Assembly (NCBI GenBank): GCA_003290165.1 | Contig: QNQO01002098.1 | Coordinates: forward strand, 89,362 to 153,361 | Reading direction: 5' to 3' | Source: Berberis thunbergii | Taxonomy: Eukaryota; Streptophyta; Magnoliopsida; Ranunculales; Berberidaceae | DNA length: 64,000 bases | Shown: positions 10,945-21,613 of the stretch, piece after piece | How positions within the stretch are numbered: the stretch's first letter is position 1 | Layout of the letters: every line of letters begins with the position of its first letter | Made by a program: the position numbers and the translations under genes | The notes under the pieces: model-generated | Databases searched by the model: none | What the model saw: the letters and a program-made list of their open reading frames with translations, nothing else | What the model was told of the DNA's origin: nothing

Positions 10945-11090
10945 TCTATATGGATTCAATGCTTCCTCAATCTTGCAAGAATGAATGCAAGAAGAGAAAT
11001 CAAACATGTCAGGATGATCATATTTACACGGACACTGTTGTATTACCTCTTTTGTCTTCCCATGCATCTTGGGTTGTCGATGTCTTTTTG
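10945..11090 (+). pseudogene. Decayed second exon of another defensin-like gene
   Basis: A plus-strand frame beginning around 10965 reads LPQSCKNECKKRNQTCQDD, with the C-x3-C-x6-C pattern of the DEFL family. After a frameshift it ends in CILGC near 11064-11078, closely resembling the CIFGC end of the intact genes. No signal-peptide exon was found nearby. In copy 1 most of this exon is deleted. Confidence 0.5.
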
Positions 11091-11230
11091 CTTGCAATTC
11101 AAAATGTTTATATGTAGTTCAGTAAGGACTCATTATTTGTAATAAATAGTCTTCTACAAAGAAATTCGCACATTTTATATATTATTCAAAACTTATGATC
11201 CCTGAAAACAATAATCCCCCGTCCAACCCG

Positions 11231-11592
11231 TGAATGAAACTCATCTAAACTTCCTAACATGTTTAAATGACATAACAAAAGAATAAATAATCTAAAATAA
11301 GGATCGATGAATACCTTCCGCCATTGCTAATTTGATTGTTTAGCGTCTTCTTTTTTCCGCGTTGGATTCTTCCAAGCACTCTGAAATCCTCACTTTGATG
11401 GAGCAGTTGTTTTTTAGAGAAAATTATACTTGGGGACCCAACATGGCACCACTTTTATATACGTTTTTTTTCCATAAAAAAACCATCTTGGTTAGTTGCC
11501 TTAGGCAGTTATTAACAGTTCACAATTGTGGGACTCTTGGGTGGTTTCTGAAAATTTACGGACCACTTATGGAGAGATTCAAATAACTTACA
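11231..11592 (-). mobile_element. Copia LTR, minus strand (362 bp)
   Basis: The LTR starts TGAATG and ends TTACA on the plus strand and is bordered by TTCTCCCACTT (complement of a purine-rich priming tract, 11593-11603). It matches 2176-2539. On the minus strand it holds a TATATAAAAGT promoter-like motif (about 11453-11463). Confidence 0.7.
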
Positions 11593-12880
11593 TTCTCCCA
11601 CTTGATCCGTATATAATAACAAACACCAATGAATACTTGCATTAAGGAGGAAACACAACACATGAATCATGGCAATAAGTCATCTGAAAATGAGTAATAT
11701 CTTCCATGTATTACAATGTATTATGCCTCTCAAAACTAGCCCAAATTTCTTAATGAATAAGGTCCGAAATTTAAGATATTTCTCAAATAAGTAAATAAAC
11801 AAACGTGTACACAATGAATAACAAAATGAGAAATATCACAAACAATTAGAGTTTCATCATTTGTTCTGATAATGAAATTTACATAGTGGAACCAAGTCCC
11901 ATCCTGATCACACGGTCCTTAAATTTAAATGGTGGCATGCTTTTAGTCATAGGATAAGCTATCATCAAATCAGTATTAACGTGTTCTATGACCACTTTCT
12001 TATTCTGAACACGTTCTCTTATGGTTAAGTAGGTTTGTCCCCCACGTTCTAGTTTCGAATCCCACCTGCGGCATGGTTACTTTCTAATGAGTGTTGACCT
12101 ATAGGTCACCCGGTTGATAGGTTATGGGATCCTTAAAAACCCAGCTCGCCTTTTAAAAAGAAAAAAAAATTGATGTCGATATGTTTGCTTCGACTACTAC
12201 TTTTGTTGTTTTTAGCCATGACGACAGTAGCTGAATTGTCACAATATATCCTCAGTGGCCTAGAAATTGAATCAACGATTCTAAGCCCATTAATGAAACT
12301 CTTCAACCATACTCCGTGTGAGGTAGCCTCAAAACAGGAAATGAATTTAGCCTCCATAGTGGAAGTAGCAGTCAAGGTCTGCTTAGCGCTTGTCCAGGAT
12401 ATAGCTCCACTAGCCAACATAAAAATGTATCATGATGTTGATTTTCTTGAATCAACGCAGCCAGCGAAGTCTGAATCGGAGTAGCCAGTCACCTCCAAAT
12501 TATCAGTTCGTTTATACATAAGCATGTAATTCTTTGTTCCTTGAAGATATCTCAGCACTTTCTTTGCAGTTCTCCAATGGTCAATACCACGATTATTCTG
12601 ATATCTTCCTAACATTCCAACAACAAATGCAATGTCAATAGAAGCATACGAAATGTTCTTCATTTGTTCCTTCTCTAGATCGTTCTTTGAGCATTGGTTC
12701 AAATTGAACCTGTCACCCTTCACAATTGGAGCTATACTCGGTGAACAATCTTTCATCCAAAAACCTCTCTAAAATTTGGTTGATATAGGTTTCTTGAGGA
12801 GAGACCCAAAATACCTCGATATCTGTCTCTATGAATCTTAATTCCTATGACATAAGACACGTCACCCATATCTAGACGAG
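11593..12880 (-). pseudogene. Copia pol remnant: end of reverse transcriptase and RNase H
   Basis: On the minus strand, from 12880 leftward, the broken frame gives the RT C-terminus (YVIGIKI, LSQETYINQIL in a shifted frame), then TAKKVLRYLQGTKNYML, YSDSDFAGC, YCDNSATVVMAKNN and SKHIDI of Copia RNase H. The reading is interrupted by a SINE at 12032-12169 and resumes as IRERVQNKKVVIEH, ending at a stop at 11879-11881. No gag, protease or integrase is present; the other end is joined to a PMEI fragment at 12881. Confidence 0.8.
12032..12169 (+). mobile_element. 5'-truncated SINE within Copia RNase H
   Basis: The insert has a B box near 12049-12064, the AAAACCCAGCTC motif and an A-rich tail (12155-12169). 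Copia coding sequence stops at SKHIDI on one side and resumes at the IRERV motif on the other, so the insertion point is clear. No target duplication is visible, suggesting a few bases were lost on insertion. Confidence 0.7.
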
Positions 12881-13030
12881 TTGATTTTGATGAGAAGTGT
12901 GGAAGCATAGAAATAATAAAACCAGTAGATGAACTAGAGATAATGAAGAAGACGCCATTGTTGTTAATGATCTGTTGTTGTTTATTATTTGATAATTCTG
13001 TGATTGTTGTAATTATTTTCTAGGGATATA
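12881..13030 (-). pseudogene. PMEI 5' fragment (signal peptide and 5' UTR only)
   Basis: On the minus strand the ATG at 12958 opens a signal peptide nearly identical to that of the PMEI at 41850-42362 (LVHLLVLLFLCF, then SHQNQ). The upstream part also matches that gene's 5' UTR. At 12880 the similarity stops and Copia pol begins, so the mature PMEI domain is missing. Confidence 0.7.
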
Positions 13031-13065
13031 AAAAAACTCTGGCGGTTTCTTAATTTGGCATGCTT

Positions 13066-13265
13066 TGTTTGTTTAAGGTCACTGTTAGTAAAATTAGAAA
13101 TGCAGTTTCAAATTTTCAATAGCTTTGAAATATTATAAGGTTTTTCTTTTAATAGATTGATAAATCATGTGCGTAAACGCTTTGCTCGTTTGTTTAAGGT
13201 CACTGTTAACAAGCTTAGTGGTACCATCTGTCAAGCTCTAACCATTGAACTGTCATGCAATTGGC
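13066..13265 (-). repeat. Direct repeat and SINE-head fragment
   Basis: GTTTGTTTAAGGTCACTGTT occurs at about 13068 and 13186. Next to the second copy, 13208-13263 reads on the minus strand as a tRNA-like SINE head (CAGTTCAATGGTTAGAGCTT ... GTACCACTAAG). The same head is found twice in tandem at 45173-45296. The B box half is missing here. Confidence 0.4.
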
Positions 13266-13361
13266 CATCTACAAATATATTGAGTGTTACATATTATTCT
13301 AAAAGGTTTCAATTATGTAGTTCTTTTACCTTTTTTTTTTAAGAATGATCAAATACAATGT

Positions 13362-13765
13362 GTGTATATAGCCCATTTTGTATTAATTACTTCTTGTCGT
13401 AATTAAAAATGACATTTCTGGTAATTGTTTGAATTTTATTAAATCAATTACATTCTATGCAAAAATATTGGCTTATTGCCAAATATTGACTTGATTTTAT
13501 TCATTGTTTTATGTTCTAAATCTTTTTGAATCCTGTTCTGAGCACGGAAACAAATTACAAAAATAGTAAAAAATAAAACTTAGAAATATATCGATATACA
13601 CGGAAACGTTTCAGCTAAAGAAAAAATTAGATTAAAATCTTGTTTTTTGGTTTTTATTGTAATGATTTAATATGATTTTCACACTAAATATCTCTTTTAA
13701 TTGTATTATAAAGACTTGATATGATTATTTTCCAAAATATTTCAATAGATATTCTAATTAAATTT
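13362..13765 (+). repeat. Third partial copy of the duplicated block (no MITE)
   Basis: Bases 13362-13713 match 8365-8743, and 13714-13765 match the sequence after the MITE (8920-8975 and about 100-160). This shows a third, shorter copy of the region preceding the defensin-like genes, without any DEFL gene. Confidence 0.6.
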
Positions 13766-14223
13766 GCCAAACCTCAAACCCCAAATTTATGTACACCATT
13801 TAGTCAACTTATGGAATTTCAAAACCCTAAATCCTAAACCCTATACACATAACCAAATAAAGTAATGAGAAAAGTTTAAAGGAAGTGAAATGAATTCCAT
13901 GTTATTCTTTTCTTTCAAAACTTTTTTTTTTTCCATAGGAGTCGAAACAGGAAATCATTGAGCGGGTCTGTTTGGTAGGAGGAAAATAGACACGAGAATT
14001 AAAACTGTTTCCAAGGATTCCATTTTCGAGAGGGGGACAAAGATTTGATTTTCCATGAAAAATGAGAAAACCAGTTACTTGCAGAATTATTTTCCTGTCA
14101 TTAACTACTACACAATCAAACAACGAAAAATTACTTAACACTGGAATTGGATTCCTAATGCGGCCATCCAAGCGGAAGCATTTTATTTTCATAGACATGA
14201 CAATAGTGGAAAATAAAAATGTA
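13766..14223. other. 3' flank of PMEI gene 1
   Basis: Nothing further is identified. The plus- and minus-strand frames here (such as 13902-14198) show no domain. Confidence 0.4.
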
Positions 14224-14751
14224 CTAACTACGTTCAGGTTTCTTCTTTGCGACTACGTTGAGAACTTCATTAAGGAAAATCAGACGCTGATTCCTATCGG
14301 TCAACGGAGACGGATACGGCATGAAGCTTAGTTCGCATTCATGACCCTTTTCTGAAGCATCAGAAGACACAGTATTCAGTACATTATACTCGTGATTATC
14401 CAATGCTTTCGATGCTCGGCTAAGATCATCTTTTGCAGCAGTGTAACCCTGGAGACATCCTTTGAATGCATTCACAAATTCAGGTTCTGCGTTTTCGAGC
14501 ATTGAGTTAATGTAAGGTATAGTGTCCAAGACATTGGTGTCCGCTAGATTAATTACAGTTGTCCCGAGACCATAGAGGTCTGTTGATGTAGCTCCAGGAT
14601 CAGCTTGTAATGTGTTAAAACATTGATCAGGATATGAAGTTAGGGAACAAATTTCGTGTAAGATAGGATCGGAAACTCCATGAGAAGGGTGGAATAAGAG
14701 CAATAAGGTAACTAGTAGGGAACTTGCATGAACAAGATCAAAATTCGCCAT
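14224..14751 (-). CDS. Pectin methylesterase inhibitor (PMEI/invertase inhibitor family)
   Basis: The gene is a single 175-codon exon. Residues 1-25 form a signal peptide with a leucine-rich core, so the protein would be secreted to the cell wall. The four family cysteines are at residues 35, 44, 99 and 139 (C-x8-C and C-x39-C), the pattern that forms the two disulfides of the four-helix PMEI fold. The length is typical. Family members bind pectin methylesterase 1:1 and block demethylesterification of homogalacturonan; related proteins inhibit invertases, and sequence alone does not separate the two. The ATG at 14751 is the only start giving a signal peptide. The C-terminus is lysine/arginine-rich and slightly unusual. 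A TATA box lies about 50 bases upstream. Confidence 0.85.
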   Translation of the reverse strand: MANFDLVHASSLLVTLLLLFHPSHGVSDPILHEICSLTSYPDQCFNTLQADPGATSTDLYGLGTTVINLADTNVLDTIPYINSMLENAEPEFVNAFKGCLQGYTAAKDDLSRASKALDNHEYNVLNTVSSDASEKGHECELSFMPYPSPLTDRNQRLIFLNEVLNVVAKKKPERS

Positions 14752-14799
14752 TTTTCTTCCTTTTTTTCACAGTTAAAAAAAAAGGTCATTTTATGGCCA

Positions 14800-14806
14800 T
14801 TTTATA
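14800..14806 (-). promoter_or_regulatory. TATA-like box of PMEI gene 1
   Basis: TATAAAA on the minus strand lies 49-55 bases before the ATG at 14751. Confidence 0.4.
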
Positions 14807-15742
14807 TTTGAAAAAGGCAATTTTTATTAGGGAATTTAGGATTTGGTTGATATTTTTCAAATTATTGTATTGATTTTTCTTTTCATTTGTGGATGTTGAT
14901 ATCTTCCTTTCAAGGAAATACTATTTTCACATTTGAAGAAACATTTATGAACCAATCAAAAGCAAGGAAACAACGCCCATTCAACACAAATGCAAATCTT
15001 TATTTATTTTTTACGGTGAAACACAAAGAATATTATTGAAAAGATGAAGGAAAGAAAATTACACAAGGCGCGATCCTAAAGCAAGGACGGCCACGACACC
15101 GTGAATATGTCAAATCTTTAAACAATATGATTATATGGAACCAAGTTTTGGTGGTTTTGAATCAGTAATTCTCATATATTTTGCCATGATCTGCTATGTG
15201 TTTCACGGGTACCAGTTCAATAGTAGACTTTTGGTTGATGGAATCACAAGTTTAGAGTTGGAATTATGTTGGTTACATCTTGTACATGTTTTCGGTAAGT
15301 TAATTTTGTTGATAATTTCATAAATCAATTAGCTAGTGTCAATAAAAAGGTAATTAACCTGACCCGCCATGACCTGTTTTACAAGTTCGTGTTTCATCTT
15401 ACAACACAACGCTCAAAATTAGGTGACCCGATGACTTGAACGGACAACCCATCAACCCAAAAGTGGCACAGTTTTGAGTACTATTGATAAATTCAAGTCC
15501 AATTGCTAGGCCTATCTGATACTACTAATCAGACTAGGTTTTCACATCATAAACACAAAGTTTTCACACCATAATCACAAATTAGTAAAATAAAATTTAA
15601 TGATTAAAGTTCAAATTAAGTCAGGCAAAATACAAATCATATATGAAACCAAAACATGACAACGAAACTGAAACTTAATAAATTGCATGGTACATTCGTA
15701 ACTTTAGCACTGGCAGATGGCAAATTCACACATGTAGGTGTT
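14807..15742. other. Upstream region of PMEI gene 1, no other gene
   Basis: The sequence is AT-rich. A segment at about 15358-15480 (CTGACCCGCCATGACCTG... GGTGACCCGATGACTTG) resembles the degenerate repeats found in plant DNA transposon ends, but no boundaries are visible. A 62-codon frame at 15135-15323 has no recognisable feature. Confidence 0.35.
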
Positions 15743-16214
15743 TGTCAGGATTAGTACCGTTGGTTAGGGAGATCAACGTCAGAGGCCTTTTAAGACTTTC
15801 CTAATAGTTTCAAAACTCAATGTTCCATTTTGAAAAGTGCCCAAATGCTTATATTATAGGGGGAATGTTTGAGCTCTTGACTGTGAGGACGTGTTGCCTC
15901 CATTGCATAATCGGGCCAGACTGTACCGCTAACATTTTTATTGTTTTCTTTGCATTATTTTTCAACTTCAAACTTGTATTTCCATCGATCGATAGCATCG
16001 AACTAGTCTTGAGCAACGTCCTTTCGAACGTTCCTCCCCATTGTAATCTATTGAATGTTAATGAAAGTTTTTGCTGACTATTGTGCATCGTTATATTGTC
16101 TACAGATTGATATTGTGCATTCTCAAGTTAATATTTGTGCCCGCCAAAGTAACTACTCATAGGCTTACTAGTGAATTAGATAGCTAGTGCCGCACGGATT
16201 GCTAGTCCGTGACA
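15743..16214 (+). repeat. Chromovirus 5' LTR (472 bp)
   Basis: The LTR starts TGTCAGG and ends CCGTGACA. Just inside its 3' end, CACGGATTGCTAGTCCGTG forms a 6-bp-stem hairpin, also present in the 3' LTR. Confidence 0.85.
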
Positions 16215-16216
16215 GT

Positions 16217-16229
16217 TGGTATCAGAGCC
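16217..16229 (+). other. Chromovirus primer-binding site (initiator tRNA-Met)
   Basis: TGGTATCAGAGCC begins two bases after the 5' LTR. It is the standard plant complement to the 3' end of initiator methionine tRNA. Confidence 0.85.
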
Positions 16230-16241
16230 AGAGTTTGTTGA

Positions 16242-17146
16242 ATGCAAACCAGGATGCAGGAACTAAGCGAGCGCCTTAGCGCTATGGAGGAACGACATGC
16301 TAGTCGAATGCAGAGACTAGAAAACAGAATGGACCAGTTGAGCAGTTTGGGAGAACAGATCAGTCGGCTTGATGGACTCTTTCACTTGGCAGACAGAGTG
16401 GATTCGCTGGCTGAGCACTTCGATAATTTAGAGGGACAGACAGTCGCTATGGAAGAGTCGCCTCACCTCACAGCTCAGGTGATGAGTGACTTCCAATTAC
16501 AGGTAAAGGACTTATTTGCAAGGGTTGGCTTGCTAACCAAGGCCACAAGGATGACTGATCACCCTAGGATGAAAGTGTTTGAGCCAAAGTCATATGCTGG
16601 GGTACGAGATGGGAAGGAGCTAGACAACTTTTTGTTTGATCTGGAGCAGTATTTTCTCGCGGTGAACCCCGAATCAGAAGAAGCCAAAGTCACCATGGCG
16701 ACCATGTACTTAGCAGGTGATACGAAACTATAGTGGAAAACCAAATATGCAGATATGGAAGAAGGTCGCATATTTATTAGAACTTGGCAGACCTCAAGAA
16801 GGAACTCAAAAATCAATTCTTGCCCGAGAACATTGATTTCTTAGCAAGGAGGAAGCTCCACACCATCAAACAGACAGACAATATTTGAGACTATGTCAGG
16901 CAGTTCTCAACTTGCTTGCTAAATATTCGAGACATGTCTGAGAAGGACAAAGTTTTCTGTTTCATGGAACAAGCTCAGCCGCTTCTGCAAGCAGAATTGC
17001 AAAGGCAGAAGGTGAAAGATATTACAAGTGTTGTTGCAGCAGCAGAAAGGTTTAGCGATTATATGCCCATGGCTGGATCAACTTCGCTCAATCACTCAAC
17101 AGCTAGAACTGGCAGTACCAATTCAAGCTCAGGGTCGAATGCTTGA
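16242..17146 (+). pseudogene. Chromovirus gag (broken)
   Basis: The frame opens at 16242 with a coiled-coil-like, charged N-terminus (residues about 1-60), followed by a retrotransposon Gag segment (YAGVRDGKELDNFLFDLEQY; MYLAGDTKL). A TAG at 16731-16733 stops it where a tryptophan is expected. A frameshift and a further stop follow, and the frame resumes at about 16916-17146. Downstream (about 17326-17367) is a zinc-knuckle-like CIFCNSRDHPTGKC. Confidence 0.75.
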
Positions 17147-17466
17147 TCACCTCACCAAAATTGGGGAAACTCAAGTCAGAACCGAATAAACTACAATTCT
17201 CGGCCGTCCAACCAGAATTGGAGTTCCAACAGAAATTGGAATGTCAGCCCTAGCAACTCAAATTACAACAACAAAAGAGGACAAAACTACTCTAGGCAGC
17301 GGAGACCATCTGCATCTGCCCCATGCATTTTTTGCAATAGCAGAGATCACCCAACAGGCAAATGTCCATCCAAACCAGCCCTACACTCATTGATGTCCTT
17401 GCTTCAAACAGAACATTCTAACTCGACCGCATCGAGTTCGAACCCCACCAACAGTGAGACCTCCCG

Positions 17467-17811
17467 ATGGGAGTTCTACGCAAGCTCAATGCTGTCAAAG
17501 GAGAAATGTATGAGCACCCACACAAAAAGGCTTTGCAATACATCGACATCACTATCAATGGGTTCCCTTCCCAAGCATTGTTGGATTCAGGAGCGACAGA
17601 CAATTTTATTGCCCCAGATGAAGCTAGACGTGTGGGTCTGAACTTAGAAGGAGATGTGGGTAAGTTGAAAGTTGTCAACTCTAAGGCAATCTCTATTAAT
17701 GGTATGGCTAGAGCTGTGCCACTACAGGTTGATCCATAGGAAGGAAGATCAAACTTCTTGGCCGTCCCACTTGATGATTTTAAGGTGATTCTTGGCCAAG
17801 AATTCTTCTGA
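17467..17811 (+). pseudogene. Chromovirus aspartic protease (broken)
   Basis: The catalytic LLDSGATDNFI lies near 17578-17610, followed by the flap region and VILGQEF (17788-17808). In-frame stops occur after VPLQVDP (near 17737) and after VILGQEFF (near 17809), so the product is interrupted. Confidence 0.75.
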
Positions 17812-18637
17812 GGAGCTGCAGCAGGACCACTATCTTTCATGGACTCCTTGGGCTTTTTCGGACTCAGACTATGCATTGTACCAACCTCAATTCGACCCAC
17901 AACTCATTATTGGCAATGGCAAGATTCAGATGGATATGGAGAAAGTCAAGGCAATCCATGATTGGAACACTCCTAAGAACGTGTTTCAACTACGTTCTTT
18001 CCATGGACTTGCAAACTATTATCGTTGCTTCATAAGGGACTACTCTAAGAGAGCTGTTGCACTGAAAAATTTGTTGAAACAAGACCGAACATGGGAATGG
18101 GATAGGCAGTGTGAAGCTTCTTTCCAAGAGTTGAAACTGGTCGTGATGAAAGATCCAGTATTGGCATTGCCAGACATCACCAAGCCCTTTGAAGTACAAA
18201 CAGATGCATCTGATTATGCCTTAGGGGGATTTTTGCTTCAAGATGGTCACCCGGTAGCATATGAGAGTCGAAAGTTGAATAATACAGAGTCCCGTTACTC
18301 AGCTCAGGAAAAGGAATTGCTAGCCATTTTACATTGTTTACGGGTGTGGAGACACTACCTCTTGGGATCTCAAGTCCTTGTTAAAACCGATAATGCTGCA
18401 ACAAGCCATTTCCTTACTCAGAAGATGCTAATATCCAAGCAATCTCGATGGCAAGAAAAATTAGTAGAATTTGACTTAGTATTGGAATACAAGCCAGGGC
18501 GCACTAACAATGTAGTTGATGCACTCAGTAGAAGGGCAAATCTTGCAGTGCTAACCCATACCGGTCCGAGTCACATCATCTTGGAAAAGATCAAAGCAGG
18601 CCTACAGACAGACCCACAAGCGAAGGCGATTACATAG
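17812..18637 (+). pseudogene. Chromovirus RT C-terminus and RNase H; RT core deleted
   Basis: After the protease, an RT linker (FMDSLGF) runs straight into the end of RT (IGNGKIQMDMEKVKAI, near 17912). The RT fingers and palm, with the YxDD site, are absent, pointing to a deletion of several hundred bases near 17880-17910. RNase H follows with its acidic residues in QTDASDYALGG (about 18199), YSAQEKELLAIL (about 18295), VKTDNAA (about 18379) and NNVVDALSRR (about 18507). The piece is open for 281 codons but lacks polymerase activity. Confidence 0.8.
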
Positions 18638-19755
18638 TTGATCAAGCAGGGAAAAACTCGACAATTTTGGATAAAAGATGGAGCAATACTCACAACTGGT
18701 AATCGCCTCTATGTTCCAAGAACTTTTGGTTTGAGGAAAGAACTTTTGAGAGAATGCCATGACACCCATTGGGCGGGACATCCAAGTTGGAGACGAACAC
18801 TTGCATTGCTAGAGAGGGGTATTATTGGCCACAGATACATGAGGATGTAATGGCTTATGTTCGAACATGTCTTATTTGCCAGCAAGATAAGGTTGAAAGA
18901 GATCGACCAGTAGGCTTACTAGAGTCCTTGCCTATTCCAACTCGTCCTTGGGAAAGTGTTTCCATGGACTTCATTACTGGGTTACCAAAAGTGGAGGATT
19001 TCAGGTGTATCCTTATAGTTGTTGACGATTTTCAAAGTATGTGACCTTTGTGCCGACCGGACTGACTTGCACAGCCGAAGATACGGCACAATTGTTCCTC
19101 AAGCATGTAGTGAAGTATTGGGGACTGCCCGAAAACATTGTTAGCGACCGTGATGTTCGCTTCACATGAAAGTTCTGGAAGGAGTTGTTCAAACTCTTGG
19201 GATCCAAACTTAATATGTCGACAAACCAACATCCCTAATCTGACTGACAGACTGAGCGCTTTAACTCTATGCTCGAAGAATACCTTCGTCATTTTGTAAG
19301 TGCAAATCAGAAAAATTGGGTGGGACTACTTGATGTTGCACAATTCTGTTTCAACTTACAAAAGAGCTCAACTACTCACTCCAGCCCCTTTCAGTTAGTC
19401 ACTGGCTAGCAACCATTGACACCACATACAGTGCTTACCGGATACCAAGGACCCAACCCAAGAACTCTTGAATTTGTCAAAGCCTGGCAGAAAAGCATTG
19501 AAGTTGCTCGAGCCTATCTTGAGAAAGCCTCCCGTCACATGAAGAAATGGGCCGACAAGAAACGACGGATTGATCCTTTCGAAGTCGGGGACTTGGTATT
19601 GGTGAAGTTAGATATGTTCAACAAGTATAAACGAACAGCTAGAGCACACAACAATCTGTTTCGCAAGTATGAGGGACCGGTACAGATTATTGAGAAAGTA
19701 GGCAAAGTCTCATATCGCGTCAAATTACCACATTGGCTCCGTTCCACCCATCCTG
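18638..19755 (+). pseudogene. Chromovirus integrase (broken)
   Basis: The zinc-binding part (HDTHWAGH ... CLICQQ, about 18757-18885) is followed by the catalytic core: the first Asp in SMDFITGL (about 18961), the second in VSDRDVRF (about 19140) and Glu in QTERFNSML (about 19248). Frameshifts near 18830 and 19038 and stops near 19167 and 19239-19410 break it. The C-terminal part (19416 on) is open and ends at STHPVF, where the nested array begins. Confidence 0.8.
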
Positions 19756-19760
19756 TCTTC
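19756..19760 (+). other. Left target-site duplication (TCTTC) of the Athila-like array
   Basis: TCTTC here and at 40714-40718 flank the array. Removing the array plus one copy rejoins the chromovirus integrase frame across the site. Confidence 0.95.
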
Positions 19761-21493
19761 TGATATGGGCATAATTATGCTATTTTTAGTACCATATTTC
19801 TATATGTATTATTAGCTATTATTTGTTAATTATGGCACTAATTGCTATTTTCATGTTTTGTAGGTTTCCAAGTACAATACTTTAAAATAGAAGCAAATTG
19901 GCAATTCAGGAATACTAATTGCACAAGGACTTCACACAAACAAGGAAACCACACAAACAAGGAAACCACACCAACAAGGAAACCACAGACAGAAGAAAAC
20001 AAGAATAAAAAGGGGACATACCTGGCTTTGAGAGGATCCATCGACCCATGAAGCAATAACATTGATCCACGGCACCCATCCAGGAGAGCATCCCATCCAC
20101 TGCATCCATACACAGCATCCTCGCACAAACCCTAGCCGCCGTCCTCACCCATCATCAACCATCTTCACCGCCCTCGCCAAACCGCAGACCACCACGTAGG
20201 ACCATGTTCATCCCCTCCTCCTTACAACCATAGTCGCCTCATCCCTCATCGCCTTCACCTCCAGAAACAGCCTCCTCATCAAACCTAATCGAACCCCCAT
20301 TCTCGCAGATCCCTCCTCCTCGCGAAAACCCTTCGTCGTCCTCTCTCTACTCAACCAAACAACCTCCTCCCTGATCATCCTCGCACAAACCGTAGCCACC
20401 CTTGCTGTCCCTCGTTATCCCTCATCTCTCTCACTCTGTCACAAGTAGAAATCGAAAGGAAGAGAAGAAGCAGACCGTCAAGAGTAAGGAACAGAGGTGA
20501 AGAAATTCGCGTGTTGGTGAAGGAGCAATTCGCGTGTTGGTGAAGGAGATTTCGCGCTATTCGCACCACAGTTTCACTCAGTACCACCACGGATCAGTGT
20601 TTTGTTTTCATCTCTAAACATCTATTTCTCTTAATTTTAGTTTGATTATTGATTATGGATTACTGTTTAAACATAATTAATATGTCTAGCTAAACTCCTT
20701 TTAGTTAGGGGTGGATTCGAAGCCCCGAACATGTGCTTTATAAATTAGTTGAATTTAATCTTCCTTGCTATTAGTGATTGTGTTTTGCTTAACTGCTTTA
20801 TAGAGAACTTTTCCTTTTATGTTTGTTAAGGTGGCCAACTTAGTAAGCATGCTAGGATTTGGGGCTAGAGTATAGGAGAATTTCACCTAATTGTTATGAT
20901 TCTGTATTCGCAAGTAGTAAATACCAAGGAACGTTGGTAAGGTTAAGTCAAAACCTAGGCAAGAACAAGATGCTGATCATACTTGTGATTGCCTAGTCAG
21001 TGTTCATATTTTCCACAAAACTTAATGATCTTAGATTGCTATTTAACTTGCGATTCCTGTTTAGATAGCATGATAAGAATAGTTTGAAAGCGACGCTTAG
21101 TTTAATTCAACGAACTTGGGAAAATAATAAGATTAATGCAGTGCGGTCACGGTTAGTCTTGAGCATTGTCTCTCACGAGTTAGCAAGTGTTTATTGAAGA
21201 TTAATTTATAAGCATATGTTTGGTGTGTGGAGATAAAACCCTTAGCTAATTTCTCATCTTTGTCATCTCTTTAGTTTATTATCTTTACATTAATTTTCGT
21301 AGTTATTTTCATAATTTAATTTAGAAAACCCAATCCCCTTTTATTTAATTAATTAGGTTGTTAGTTATCTTTTAATTATTATTAGCGTAATAAACAAGCC
21401 CTCTAATCCCCGGTCTAGAACGATCCCTACTTATTCTATACTACAAATTACAAAGCAGGGTATTAAGTTGTGTGCTACTAAAATAGCGCATCA
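19761..21493 (+). repeat. Athila-like LTR 1 (1733 bp)
   Basis: The LTR starts TGATATGGGCA and ends GCGCATCA. It contains a threefold 17-bp repeat around 19932-19986 (AACAAGGAAACCACAC), a twofold 23-bp repeat near 20500-20545 and, near the 3' end, CTAATCCCCGG (21403-21413). Private changes include GACCATGTTC where the other LTRs have GACCCTGTTC. Confidence 0.9.
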
Positions 21494-21498
21494 ATTTT

Positions 21499-21516
21499 TG
21501 GCGCCGTTGCCGGGGA
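21499..21516 (+). other. Primer-binding site, unit 1 (tRNA-Asp)
   Basis: TGGCGCCGTTGCCGGGGA begins five bases after LTR 1 and complements the 3' end of plant tRNA-Asp, as used by Athila/Tat elements. With the next bases it forms CCGGGGATTAG (21510-21520), the perfect complement of CTAATCCCCGG in the LTR at 21403-21413. Confidence 0.85.
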
Positions 21517-21613
21517 TTAGAAAAGTTGTTGATTACTTAATTAGTTTTTATTTATTTATTTATATTTTTATTGATTTTTTCTTTCTTTCTTTTTTTATCT
21601 CAGGTACCAGTTC

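Larger units (their letters stand above)
8835..12169 (+). repeat. Segmental duplication, copy 2
   Basis: This is the second copy of 1-3107. It retains 249 bp (10982-11230) missing from copy 1, and its Copia insert continues past the SINE into pol. It lacks one 33-bp tandem unit of copy 1. Confidence 0.85.

Noticed and set aside
15135..15323. 62-codon frame in the PMEI upstream region
   Set aside because: No domain, no promoter signal, AT-rich surroundings.
19838..20128. Antisense Cys/Phe-rich frames in the LTRs (also 26266, 32681, 39092)
   Set aside because: Opposite a C/A-rich repeated LTR segment; length varies with a 1-base indel and no motif is present.
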